The notes under the pieces: generated by a model
Seen by the model: the letters and a program-made list of their open reading frames with translations, nothing else
What the model was told of the DNA's origin: nothing
Database searches by the model: none
DNA from: Xiphydria camelus
Lineage: Eukaryota > Arthropoda > Insecta > Hymenoptera > Xiphydriidae
Direction of reading: 5' to 3'
Assembly: GCA_963678675.1 (NCBI GenBank)
Contig: OY783198.1
Location: forward strand, 9,502,012 to 9,566,011
Length of the DNA stretch: 64,000 nucleotides
Translations under genes and position numbers: made by a program
In this document: positions 10,752-23,200 of the stretch, piece after piece
Numbering within the stretch: position 1 is the stretch's first letter
Layout of the letters: every line of letters starts with the position of its first letter

Positions 10752-13700
10752 ATGTCAGAAATTGACGCGAAAGTGAACATGTCTCTCGGTAAGTGGCTAA
10801 AGTCCCGAAAATGTAAAAATTTTGCCCCTCTGTGAGCGTACGGCTGCATTCATTTCTTGCGCAATCAAAAATGGCGGCGGAGATCGCCCATGCCTTTCGT
10901 TTCCCCGACGCAATGGTGCCCTCCAACAGCGAAGCGATTTCGGGCGATCGCACGATAAAAAGTTTCGTTCACGGCGAAATTCCCTGGGGTTGAAAAGGGA
11001 AATGCGACGAGATAAATATGGGGAGACCGACGCCGTACGGTAGCACCCCTCCTTCGTGATTCGTTCTCCATATAGGGAAGGGAAGACCGTCGTTCCGTCC
11101 CGCGAGAGGATAGAGAAGGAAGCACTTTCAATTTCACCGGAATTGAATGTTATTTCTGATGCGTGACGTGTTCGCTTCCCTAATTATACCTAACGGCGAT
11201 TGGACGTTGCCATCGGTCGTACCTACGCGTTCCGTAACGAGAACGGCGTGGAAAATGGAAATTTTTGCGATGGTTCGGAAAACTGGAGCAATGATAATTA
11301 CCGAAACTAAAGTATTTTCGGAGCATCTGATATAATCCGCCACATGCTGTGTAGCGCGTCACGCGCGTTTAAGTTTCGTTCGTTAAACTACCAAAAGCAA
11401 TTGCCTGGACCTGGAAGAGGGTGTACAAATTCTGGAGTCGACATTGATATGGAACATAGAAAGAAGACGTGACACGCTGATAAAATTACCAAAATGAGAG
11501 AGAGAGACGAGAAGAAGAATCCATCCACCGATACCGATTGGACTTCTTTCACGCTCAAGACATACCAATTCTCGATAAAAGAAAGCAGGACGTGACAATC
11601 AAAGAGTTTAAAATCCAATTAATGCAAATGTTAATTTCAACATTCATTCTTTAAATCAACAGCATCAACGTAAATGGATGAACTTGTTAAATAAATTGGA
11701 GATATTGTTTTGTTCCTTTGTGTCTCTTTGTTTTTGTTCATAAAGATCGATCTAAGAGTCTGTGAAGCTTGGGTACCAATCGATATAAGGATTATTCGTA
11801 GCTATATGTTTTTAGCAGCATCTGGTAAGATTAAGACAACTTTTGAAATTATTATTTTGTGATACTTTTAAAATTGTTCTTATTATTCGCATATATGTTT
11901 GTCATATTGAGCTAAAGTCTTCTTAAAGAGACTTCAGAAATTGTAAGTAATTCTTAAGATATATTCTTTGATGCAAAATTGAAGTAAATACTATAAAGTA
12001 AATTAATATATCAGTAGAGTTTCTATACATCTTATTTAAAATTTCTTTTTGTCGAGCTAAAAAATGCGAGAAAGGCATATTCTCAAAATAACCAATGAAG
12101 GAAACCTTAGGTCGTTTGGTACTATATTCAGATACTTTTATCCTATAAAGAGAACACATAAAGTATGTGTCTAAAAATTGCAACTATTACAAATTTGCCA
12201 TTTGAAATCAAATTCAAATACACTCTGAAATGGTTCAGTGATTATCTTGCTGTATCAGATTCGACTAGTTTCAACCAAAGTATGATTTCTAAATTCATTT
12301 TTTTAATACGCATTCTTAACAGTTGCACTTTTCATTCATAATTGTTATATTTTTTTCAACTTCTACAACGTACATTAATTCAAACTAAATATATTTAATA
12401 TATATATAAATAATACATCCATACATTTAATATGTATATAAATGTACATCAGAGTTCAACATTTAAATCTTATTGATTAAACTTCTATAAACTTGTGATG
12501 ATTAATTGTTTCGAAGCTCCTAAAATGTATAACTTCGCATTGTGAATAATCAAGAAATATCAACGATATTTTAAATCTCTTACGGCACTGGCAAGGGCAC
12601 TAATTCGACAAAGGGCAAACATGGACATTCGACCGAGTCACGAGATTGAAATAAAATATACGAAGAAGAATATCCACATGTGGCGGATTCCTGCTTCAAA
12701 GACGAATCTTCGTGGGAATGTCTTTAAAAAAAGTTATTAATTTTAATGTCATCTAACGTCGTTATTACGGGGAGCGAAAGAAACACACATGCAAAGGAGG
12801 ATCATTTTGAAATTTCTACAGCCTTACTAAATCCGTCCGTGTTTGGGGAAACTTTTATACGTCCGGACTCTGATGATTTTACAAAAAAAAACTCGCTGTT
12901 GAGGCTGTACGCTCACTAAATCTTGCGCATTTTCTTCCTTTTAAGATGAGATCATAAAGATGGAGAAAAAGGAAAAAAAGAAAAAGGCTATGACTGCCAA
13001 TGGAAAAGGAAATCCTGTTAAACGTGGCCGCGGAGGCAATGCGCGGGGCCGAGGTGGTCTCAGAGGCCGCGGCGCGAGAGGTGGCAAAAAGAACATCGCC
13101 TCGATTCGAAACAGTCAAGCTTGGCGACTGCAACGCAATAAAAACAGTCCACGTGGCGGTTTTGTGAAGAAGCGTTACAATAAAAATGGCGGATTGACCC
13201 GGTCCAGAAGCAATTTATCTCTGAATCGTATCATACAGAAGAACAACGTCAGAGGAGGGTTCGTCGCGCGTCGTGGCAGAGGCAGATTCGGCTTGAGTCG
13301 TAGTAGAAGCCGTACGAATTTAACATTCATGCAAGGTGGATTTTTCACGAATAACAAAGGACCACTGAAGAGGACCAACAGTCTGCCGAACTTAAGAGAT
13401 CCATCCTCCGTTCACAACCGTCTGGGATACCAAAGCCCCGCGCAAGTTGCGTATAGAAACCGCGTCAAACGAGCTAAACAACTGTTGCTACAACGTCAGA
13501 ATCAGAGGCTCAATCACCCGACCGACTACAGGGTGAGTGCAACAACTAATAGCGTTATCTGCTGCTGCGAGATTTTCTGTTTGCTCCTTTTCATAAGGAA
13601 AGACATGGTTGCACTTCGTCCTCCATTTATTAAAATCGTTTTATAGGGCCTTGTGAAAGTTCACAGAACGATTGTCTTTGTTAGACTCCCTCTATAAATT

Positions 13701-14972
13701 TAACGTACAATTGTAGCACACAGTTTTTAAATTTGTTAAAAAATGTTCGGATATCAGGTACCGACATATTTATCAACTTTTGATTGTAATTTTTTATCAG
13801 GAAACTCGGTAGAGCTTCGCGCCAAATACGTTCCATTGTATATTAAAGTACATCTGATGATAGATTACAATCAGAAGTCAATAAATATTTTAGCATCTGA
13901 TATTTGAAACATTTTTTAAAAACTAAAAAAATGGTGTGCTACAACTGTATGTTAAAAATTTATAGAAGGAATTTATCAAAGACAATTACCTTAAACTACC
14001 TTTGTTCTCACACATTTTCGTCGAATTACTTCAACTCCAGATCAAGAAGATATTCGTTTTTCCATAAAACAGGTGCCGCAAATTGGAAAATCTCTCACGA
14101 CATTACAGCAGAGGGCATTGGAACGTCGTCAACAAATTTTGACTTCACAACGACGCTTCAGCACTGGAGGGCTGCGGTCTGATCAAATTCTACGAGCGCA
14201 AAGGCGTGCGCAATACGAACAGAAATTAATAAGAATGGAGTATGACAGCATTCAATAAGATTTATAGTCTACCTTTATATTTTATATATAGTTGCGAGGG
14301 CAATTGTTTATACAAATGTTGTAATTCTTTCTCGGGATTATCTTTCATTGATTCATTGCTATATGAAATATTACGTACTTGAAATTCGAGGCATCGCAAT
14401 GATGTCACGTGAATCTCAAAGATGTCAAATGTATATGATAATTTTCGTACGTTCGTTTCGCTTTCTTTCAGAACATAATCGTACAAGCTCATGACATAAA
14501 TTTCGGTTTTCAGTGCCGCGCGTATGAACCCCAATGCAAATGTAAACTTCATGTGTACTTTGGGTAACGAATATACGCCTAGCCTACACCAACGCTCTCT
14601 TGGTCTCGGTCAAACTCAAGGCGGAAGCATAAACAATCTACGTCAACTACCCAGAGGTCGTTCACCGTACAGACGAAACATGCAGCAATTAAACGTGGTA
14701 CAGTATTTGCGTGGTCCTTTATATCATTATTAACTCCATCAAGGGATTCTGCAGAAGTTTCATTTTGTTATCAATTCCAGGTTGGTCGAACTCCTCCCAT
14801 ATACGGCCGTCAACGATCACGCTCAAGATCGCGCTCGCGCTCCCGCACGCGTAACATTCCCGCTACCGATTCTGGGACCGAGATCGATGATCGTACATTT
14901 AGTGAAGTCATGTATAGCGTGTATGGCGTTGGTGTAACTGGAAGAACCCTCAACGACAGGTTTAGCTTCTAA
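10752..14972 (+). CDS. RG-rich mRNA-export adaptor-like protein with UAP56-binding motif (UIF/FYTTD1-like)
   Basis: Five exons join in phase: 10752-10788, 12946-13532, 14073-14239, 14514-14697 and 14781-14972 (stop TAA 14970-14972). They give 388 aa. The exon 1/2 junction creates MSLDEIIKMEKKEKKKK, which matches the UAP56-binding motif (MSLDDIIKL) of ALY/REF and UIF. RGG/RG-rich basic sequence follows (GRGGNARGRGGLRGRGARGG), then short repeats with SRSRTNLT and RTNSLPNL. The C-terminus has an SR tract (RSRSRSRSRSRTR) and ends TGRTLNDRFSF. There is no RRM, so this is not ALY itself; UIF (FYTTD1) or a CHTOP-like adaptor fits better. Such proteins bridge the helicase UAP56 and mRNA for nuclear export. 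The exon 3 donor GTATGA is weak. Reading through it gives an alternative stop at 14256-14258, possibly a shorter isoform. Confidence 0.8.
10789..12945 (+). other. Intron 1 of the export-adaptor gene
   Basis: The intron is 2.16 kb with donor GTAAGT and acceptor TTTTAAG. The first 250 bases are GC-rich and look like promoter-proximal sequence; the rest is AT-rich. I see no embedded gene or clear repeat. Confidence 0.6.
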
Positions 14973-15670
14973 ATGAATCTTAATATCCACCCTCAAGTTT
15001 TCAAACTCTTTAAAGACTGCAGAGGCCAAAAGGGAGTTAATTGGATAGTTGAAGGACAGAGCAGGTTTTTTTTCGAGTTAAGACAACGCGTTACTCGTAA
15101 TGAATCATTCATTTTTCAATTATACAAAGGACTACGGTGACTTTCTCAGATAATAGCGATTGTAGCGTTAAAGAGGTATCTTGCCCTGTTAACGTTAACG
15201 AGTGTCTGATAGTCTGATGTCCTAGACTTCGAGAACATTGGTTCTCATCATTTACAAGTTCGAGCTATGACTGTCCCGCGGCGGAAGCCCGATATATCAA
15301 TATTCGGGAGTACGGAAAAGAGGGGCAATCAGTGTACTAATGTTTGTTAGTAGGTTCTACGAAGAAGGGAAACGACCATTTATTATCATTTGCGCTCCTA
15401 ACCGTCTTCTCGCAAATATTTACTGTCCCCGCCTTTGCGCAATAATTTACTAAAACCGTATGTATATCTCGCATTGTATTTGGGCCGTCGAGTAAAAATA
15501 TCTTCCGATATTCACAAAGAGAGAAGCTGAGAACTTCTCCACCACTCACTAAATTATCTGTACATTATAAACCTGACGTGCTGGAACTAAATATAAGCAG
15601 ATACTCGGACAATTAATTCAATCTGTATTTAATAACGGAGCGTAACATGCAGCGTGCAACTCGGACTTTT

Positions 15671-15800
15671 AGGGCCGGTTTTACCAACAGGTATAAACGC
15701 GGTATAGCGCTATACTGAGAATAACCATAAGGCTTATTGCTGGTTATTCTCAGTATAGCGCTATACCGCGTTTATACCGTGTTGGTAAATCCCGCCCTTA
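15671..15800. mobile_element. Hairpin MITE (130 bp)
   Basis: The inverted arms share TATAAACGCGGTATAGCGCT and ATACTGAGAATAACC, and the ends pair as AGGGCCGG...CCGCCCTT. The loop is about 14 nt. Nothing is encoded. No certain target duplication was found. It lies about 700 bases past the export-adaptor stop. Confidence 0.7.
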
Positions 15801-16238
15801 GTAGGAATAACTTTAACCATTAGCCCCGCGTCAACAAGCATCGTTTCTTATCGGAAATAACGAAAACTACGAAGAGCCGGAGTAAATATTTATTTTTATC
15901 CTTGAAAATGAATTAATTTAGTTTTTGATTTTTTTTTATGTGATACGTAAATAAGGAGTGTTTCAATATTATGTACAATAGTAGTAACAAAGAGGATGTC
16001 ACGCTTTGTATTCTGTAGAGCTAAAACTACTCATACGTATTGTGAAGCGATAAGGTAGATATGAAAGTGTAATATAAAGTATAATTTTGCTTATGGTATA
16101 TGTCTTAAAGTAGATCATACAGCAAATATTACTGAATAAATATAAAGATACAGTTTACAGGGTTCATCATTTATAGACTATGTGATCTGACCTCTAATGT
16201 AAGGCTTTAATTATAGAGGGAGATTATTAAAATTCGTA

Positions 16239-17123
16239 GGGTAAAGTGGGGTGATGTGAACCATATTTTTAAGAAGTCCACTATAACTGACAAAAATTTC
16301 TTTTTTTGCAAATCTGCTGTCAATATCCTTTAGAGAGAGTCGCATAGTACGTTTTGGTACAGTTTGACTTAAAAGTATCCATTTTTTATTAAAAAATTTC
16401 CATTTCTCGCTATAGACGTTTTTTCTCAATTTCAAAAAATGGTGGGGTGATGTGAACCACCACTGAAATTCCGTTGTAAAACGTATATATATCAATAAAA
16501 ATCGTTGGTAATGTTCGATTAAGATTTTTATACAGTAACAAATGGTAATATGTCGATAAAATCATTTCTATTTTCATATAGCATTCATTCTTGCGATGCA
16601 ATGCATTCTTATATGTTCGTGGCATGTTGGCTAAAAAAGTTAAAAACGTTCATTAAAAACAATAAATATGTGCATATAAACAAATAATAAACGATAAAAT
16701 AGCGTCAGCAGAGTAGTTCACATCACCCCACCAAGAATGGTTCACATCCCCCCACTGACGCTTTTTTTATTGCGAAGGACGCCACATTAACACAATGTAA
16801 GCAAATCAGTAAATCTCTTCGGATTATAAAACTCATCAATGAAACCAACATTATACATATAGTTACCTTGAAAAAGCGACGAGAATTAACTCAAGAACAC
16901 GTCTTCTTTGAGCACTTGTCAAAACTTTCGTGACAAATTTTTTCGGCCGTGTCTGGTATAAAGACTTGAACAGAGTTGTGCACACTCGAACTATTCACCA
17001 CAAAAAAGTTAAACACAAATGCAACTGATGGCAGTACTATGTCTACGCGCGGGTGTCAATTTTAAATAGGAAAAATCGGCGTGGTTCACGTTACCCCACG
17101 GTTCACATCACCCCACTTTACCC
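16239..17123. mobile_element. 885-bp non-autonomous TIR element with TA target duplication
   Basis: The ends are exact complements: GGGTAAAGTGGGGTGATGTG at the left and its reverse complement at the right. TA dinucleotides flank the element at 16237-16238 and 17124-17125. Part of the terminal motif, GGGGTGATGTGAACC, recurs inside near 16444, and in the opposite sense near 16714-16760 (twice). No transposase frame is visible, so this is a deletion derivative or MITE. TA duplication suggests the Tc1/mariner superfamily, by inference. Confidence 0.8.
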
Positions 17124-17594
17124 TATATTTATTTCACTATCAAGAACGATATATTGAACGATACGACTTACTACCGATTTACACAATTCAATTAGTTGAG
17201 ACCTAATATCACGCGATTATTCAGTATGAATTATTGAAGGGATTTTTCATCAGTGCTCTTTCTAACAATCGCAATACTGGTGGTAAATATCGGAATGCAG
17301 TCAAATTCGCGGAACAAACTAACGAGAAGAAACAACTGATAGATTTTTTTTCTAGGATACGAACACAGCTCCGCAAATTGACACTCGTTTATGCCAAGTC
17401 CTGCGTGTTGAAACTTTAGTGAAATATTGTAAATTTGGAGTCTCTCTCTATTCGCAGTTAAGGAGTGTGAAACAAAGTAAAACTTCATTCTGCAATTAAA
17501 TTGGTAACAGGAAAGCTCAAGAACGGGGCTGTACAACCTCCCGCGGTAGAATTCACCACCTCTAGATGTTTTCACTTTCGCACGAATTGACAAA

Positions 17595-19816
17595 ATGTCG
17601 CGTTTAGCGTCTTTTGCGCTACTTGATACCTTAAATCGTAGAAAACCGGTATGCATACGCTTTCCTTTATTTTTAGGTATAATTAATTGCTAAAAGAACG
17701 ATTTCAAAGTTACAATTTTCGAGTAATGAACGTATCTACCTTACTCTACGAATACTGCCACATACGCGTATGTCTCAAGTCCTGACGAACTCGTTGATTT
17801 CAGATTCTGTCGAGTGGGCTATCTATTGTAAAGCACTTCATACGAAACTTGAATGTGCAGGAGAATGTAGCTTACACGTTATTGAAAAAGGGTGGAATTC
17901 CTACGCCACCATTCGGAGTAGCAAAGACGCCAGATGAAGCTGCAAAATTTGCCTCAGAACTTGAAACTAAAGATATCGTTTTAAAAGCGCAAGTGCTCGC
18001 CGGTGGTCGCGGAAAGGGTCACTTTAAAGGTTCCAATGTCAGTGGCGTCATGATGTGCGAGACGTGCGTTTTACATTTCCAATCGTTGCACTTCGTCGAG
18101 TCGTAGTGATTTACGTTAATTCAAGTTTTAATCGAACAGGCCAGAGGAAGCGAAGGAAATTGCCGGCAAAATGTTGAACAACTTGTTAATAACAAAGCAA
18201 ACAGGAGCTGCTGGTAAAATATGCAATTCGGTTATGGTCACAACGCGAATGTTTCCGCGTAAAGAGTTTTATTTAGCGGTAATGATGGAGCGATCGTTCG
18301 GCGTAAGTCCGTGAAACTGGAAATTCGACAATTCGTTATAAGATCTATTCTGAAAAAATCAGCGATTCGACGTACTTTAAACGCAAGAGCAACGTAGACA
18401 ATAATTGCGTCGGCTTTTTTATTCTTCAAGAGCGACAGTCCTCATTCGTGCGGATTGTAAACGCACGAGTAGACGCCAATTAATGTAACTGTTCACAATT
18501 TTGATGGCGAATTCTTCAAACAGGGACCGGTGATAATCGCTTCAAGAGAAGGTGGAGTCAATATCGAAGACGTGGCGGCTAGCAATCCCGACGCTATAAC
18601 TTATATACCAATTGATATTAACAAGGGTGTAAGCGAAGAACAAGCAAATTCACTGGCGGTGAAAATGGGCCTCGAGAGTGCAAAGGAACAAACGGCAAAG
18701 ATTATTCTCAATCTGTATAAGATGTTCCTGGAAAAGGATGCTTTGCTTCTAGAGATCAATCCGTTCGCCGAAGATATCTGCGGTGATTGTAAGTTTTAAG
18801 GGTGGCGAAAGGAAAGCAAGTGATATGCCTGATATTAGAAATCACGTTACATCAATTTTGTATTCAATCTTTGGAAATCGGTAAGAGATTGCCTTAAATT
18901 TCGAAAATCTCTAATACGAAGTAGCGGAATTGGAAAATGCGCGAGGACTGAGATCAGTCGGGAAATGTAAGATTTATCAACCAATCGATTCTAAAACTCC
19001 AGCCGAATTTACGCCCCGTTTCAGATTACGCCCTCGACTGTAAATGCAGATTTGACGATAACGCTGAATTCAGGCAAAAGGAATTATTTGCTTTGCGAGA
19101 CTGGAGTCAGGAGGACTCCAGAGAGGTCCAGGCAGCTAAATTCGAATTGAATTATATCGCGCTAGACGGTAATATCGGATGTATGGTCAACGGAGCCGGA
19201 TTGGCCATGGCTACGATGGACATCATCAAACTCTACGGCGGCGCGCCCGCTAACTTTTTGGACGTTGGCGGCAGCGCAACGCCCGAAGCCGTTACGGAAG
19301 CTTTCAAACTGATCACAACGGATCCTCAGGTATCATTGCAGTGAGGAATTTTGAAAGAGTTCCTTCTAAAGTCATTCAGACAATGAAACGCCTACATCTT
19401 TAGGTGGAGACTATTTTTGTAAATATCTTCGGTGGCATCATGAGATGCGACATCATCGCGCAGGGCATTATCAAAGCTTCCACGGATCTTAAACTCAAAA
19501 TTCCCGTGGTGGTTAGGTTGCAGGTAATTTTCTTTTTCAAGAAAACGTCTGATATGTCCAATGTGCTCCGGAAATCGATACATTTCGTACAAATCGTTAA
19601 TATCAGGGAACAAACGTGAACGAGGCTAAAACTTTGATAGCCAACGCGAAGTTAAAAATCATTCCGATCGACGATTTCGCCGAAGGAGCTGAAGCAGCAG
19701 TTAAAGTGGCGACAATAGTGCGTCTAGCAAAGTCCTTGAACGTCGACGTCCATATTACCCCAATCGAGGGTAGTTCTGACGATGGCAAAGCTTCAAAGTG
19801 TCAGAAAAAGAAATGA
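17595..19816 (+). CDS. SUCLA2: Succinyl-CoA ligase (ADP-forming type) beta subunit, mitochondrial, copy A
   Basis: Seven exons join in phase: 17595-17648, 17804-18063, 18140-18302, 18524-18788, 19025-19329, 19404-19523 and 19607-19816, giving 458 aa. The basic N-terminus [18 protein letters not shown] is a likely mitochondrial targeting sequence. The ATP-grasp segment [12 protein letters not shown] is present, as are [33 protein letters not shown] and [14 protein letters not shown], the succinyl-CoA ligase signatures. The enzyme converts succinyl-CoA to succinate with nucleotide phosphorylation in the TCA cycle, paired with an alpha subunit not seen here. The sequence follows the SUCLA2 rather than the SUCLG2 pattern as I recall them. 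The C-terminus is extended and Lys-rich ([14 protein letters not shown]), unlike copy B. No inactivating change is visible. It lies 475 bp upstream of copy B in the same orientation. Confidence 0.95.
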
Positions 19817-20290
19817 TGACTTTACAAAGGAATTGCGTCGGTGGTGGTTCGGAAATCGACTGATTCTGCCCACTGCGAGCTAAAATGAAAGCTAAGGGTC
19901 AGCTCCAACTAGCCCATATTTTGCGCCGTCTCTTTGTCCACTTATATTGTGTGTGTGTGTGATATACCTATACATATTTTATAACGATGATTTTACTCCA
20001 AGATTCTCGTGACCATTTTTATTGTGGTGTCAGTTTTTATTTAGAACAGTAGAAATAGGGGTCGAAGGTCAAATACACACTTTACGCAGAAATACCCGTG
20101 AAAAAATCACGATTCGAATTTCGGTATAATTTCGGGAGATTCCCGCAAAAAGCGTAGCGGCACATAGCTGCTTCCTGTCGGCGCATCGTTGAACTACTCG
20201 GGGAAAAGTTCCGAAGTGGAGTCGAGGACGAAGCTGGATAGTGGCAGTGGCAGTCAGGCAGTCTCAGTCCGTCGCCGCTTCTCATCAAAG

Positions 20291-23200
20291 ATGGCCACAA
20301 TGTTGTCTCGGACGATTTCGATCGCTGAAAGTTTCACCCGATTTAACGGCTCCAAGGTACGCATTGGAAAAATATCACGGTCTCTCGCGATTCTCACTGC
20401 CTTCGCGCGTCCGATTTCAATAAGAGGGAGCCGGAAGTGTCTGGGATAATCGTGCGATCTTCGAATTCGTGGAAAGGGGCGATCACCATATTAAATTTGT
20501 AGTCTGCTAAATTGGGCGCCAGGGTCGAGCGATTCGAAGCCAAGGATTTCGCTCTGTGAAAGGCACTTTGCTGATCCGAAATCTGCGAGAAAAATGAAAT
20601 GACAGCCGTGCAGCGACCTATGGGTCGCCTCCGTAACGTCGTTTGCACTTGTTTTCGATTTCGTTTCGCGGAAAATCCACTTTGATCCGTCGTAATCGCA
20701 TTATCCGATGAGGCGAGAGTGACATACATTTTTACGCACGGTTGCCATTGGCTTTCAAACAGATTTTATTTTTAAACCTCAGTGACATTGAGTATTTAAA
20801 TCGTAAGTCACAGATGCGTGCGTATGCGCTCCGATTATTTAACGATACCTTTCGATCGCGTAATGTTAGATTAATTTGCATAGGCATCTTTCGTCCTTGA
20901 CGAAATTGACTATAGGTATACGCGTTGTACGTTCGGAAATATTTGAAAATTTTCGGAGCGAATCTATAGTCGTCTGGGGTCTTTGAACGATTTGTTTTCA
21001 TTTTCGCGTTCACGCTTCGCGTTACGGCATCGATGACGCGAATTAACGATAAGTGCAGCTGATTCTCCAGAATATTATTTTGTCCTACTCCGATCTCCCC
21101 GTTGACTTTTGGACATTTATATTTGGACTCCCCGTTTGTTGTGCGTTCATTGACTAATCTCGCCATGTGCGATTTGATGCGACCCTTGGACCATTACAAT
21201 CAGGAAGCTGTAGCATATAATATTAAACACATATGTTTACAATGTTTCAATGTATTTGTATATCACTCTGGAATTTGTTTAGGTAGCAAAAGTGAGTCTT
21301 AAAAAGTCTTGCAATATTTTGGCTCTTAGCTTGAAATCTTACTTCATTGTAATATTCGCTTATTTTTCATATTCTTATTCTCCATTATTAATCCAATTAT
21401 AAACATAAAATACAAAGTTTTAACAAGTAGTATATGTTCTGTAGAAGAATTTGTTAAGTTGGAATCAATGGACAATTTTAGAGTTTTTTTAACTCGTTTC
21501 AATCTAATTGAATTCTTTTTAATCAGACTTCTGGTGGTCTAATGACATGTCAATTTTTTTTTACATTGTATACATAGAAACAAAGTTTCTTTATTTTTTT
21601 ATAAACGATAAATGCAACGTGCAGTTAGTAAATTCTATAAAATCCGTATAGTGTAGAATATTTTCCTGAAGAATTTTCACACTCTATTATATTCATAAAT
21701 TTTCCCTCAAGTGTTATAATCGTTCGTTTATTTCCTGATGATGATTCGTCAGGGATGAAGGCTTTATTCAAGATTTCCTCGGTAATGTGTATTTGCCATG
21801 CAAATTAGTTTACCTACGCGTGCATATAATTAGATAAGATCGTCAATAGATAAGATTTATCGGGAATTCACAGATAAAACTAGGCGACTTTATCTGGAAA
21901 TCTCCTGCTGATCAGTTACTTTCCTTTCAATCCGTCAGTTACCTTTACCCCAATTCTTTCATCCAGATCTTATCATGCAAGACCAATCTGACGAAGCAGC
22001 CGACGAGAAACCTAAATGTGCACGAGCACATAAGCTACAGTCTGCTCAACGAAGTCGGTATACCGACGCCGAAATTCGGAGTCGCCAAGACTCCGGAAGA
22101 AGCGGCTAAATTTGCCGCCGATCTGAACTCGAAGGACATCGTTCTGAAAGCTCAGGTCCTTGCGGGAGGCCGCGGAAAGGGACATTTCAAGGATACCACC
22201 ATCAGTGGCGTCAAGATGTGCGAGACGTGAGTTTCTTCGTTCAAAGAGAAAAACGCGCGTGGCGTGCAAATAAGTGGATGCCTTGCCGCTTCTCTAATGA
22301 ACTTCATTTACCGAGTATTAAACTGCCATTGCTGTCGATTGCTTTTCCGTTAAGCAGGCACGTCTCAAGTAGCCGCTTTATTCTTCCAGACCAGAAGAGG
22401 CGAAAGCATTGGCAAGCCAAATGTTGGGTAAACTGCTGATTACGAAACAAACTGGCGAGGGTGGTAGGATATGCAATGCGGTAATGGTGTGTCAGCGCAT
22501 GTTTCCGAGGAAGGAGTTCTATCTTGCCGTTATGATGGAGCGGGCGTTTGGTGTAAGTATTAAAAGAAACAGCTTTTTCGAAAAAATGTAATAGCGCCTG
22601 GCTAGGTTCATTCGATGATTTAGAGCTTGCGGAGAAAATGGGGTGGAAAGAAAAGAATCTTTCGCGGTTAATCGGATTTATTCTTTCTTGTTTGCTGGAC
22701 ATATTGAATTGCAAATCTTGGGAGTTTAAATTTAGAGATTAAATGATGAGAGTAAGCACTGTTTACAGTAGACTGATTAGGCCGACAATCGATACTTCAA
22801 TATTAATACGAATACGGACAGTCGGCAAAACATACGGGGTGTTCTCAAACCTCTAACCCAGAGGAAAACCCTATGTTCATTAAAAAATTACGGACATAAT
22901 TACGGACAATATCAATTGATTTGATTGAAATCCGTTAAGAATTTACGGAGAAATTAATTATTAAAAAGTAGTTAATATTTTTTATTTATTCGGCATTGAT
23001 GACGTTATATCAAGGTTCATGAAGATAATCGCAATTGCTATCGTTATTATAAACATTATCTTCATGAGCCTTGATATGATGTCATCAGTGCTGAATAAAT
23101 TCAAATTATTAATTACTTTTTAATAATTAACTTCTCCGTAAATTCTTAACGGATTTCAATAAAATCAATTGCATTTTGTCCGTAATTTTTTAATGAACAC

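Larger units (their letters stand above)
14973..17594. other. Intergenic between export-adaptor gene and SUCLA2 copy A
   Basis: This holds the probable 3' UTR of the export-adaptor gene, the 130-bp hairpin element at 15671 and the 885-bp TIR element at 16239. Sequence from about 17126 to 17594 is the likely promoter and 5' UTR of SUCLA2 copy A. No other gene was recognised. Confidence 0.6.
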
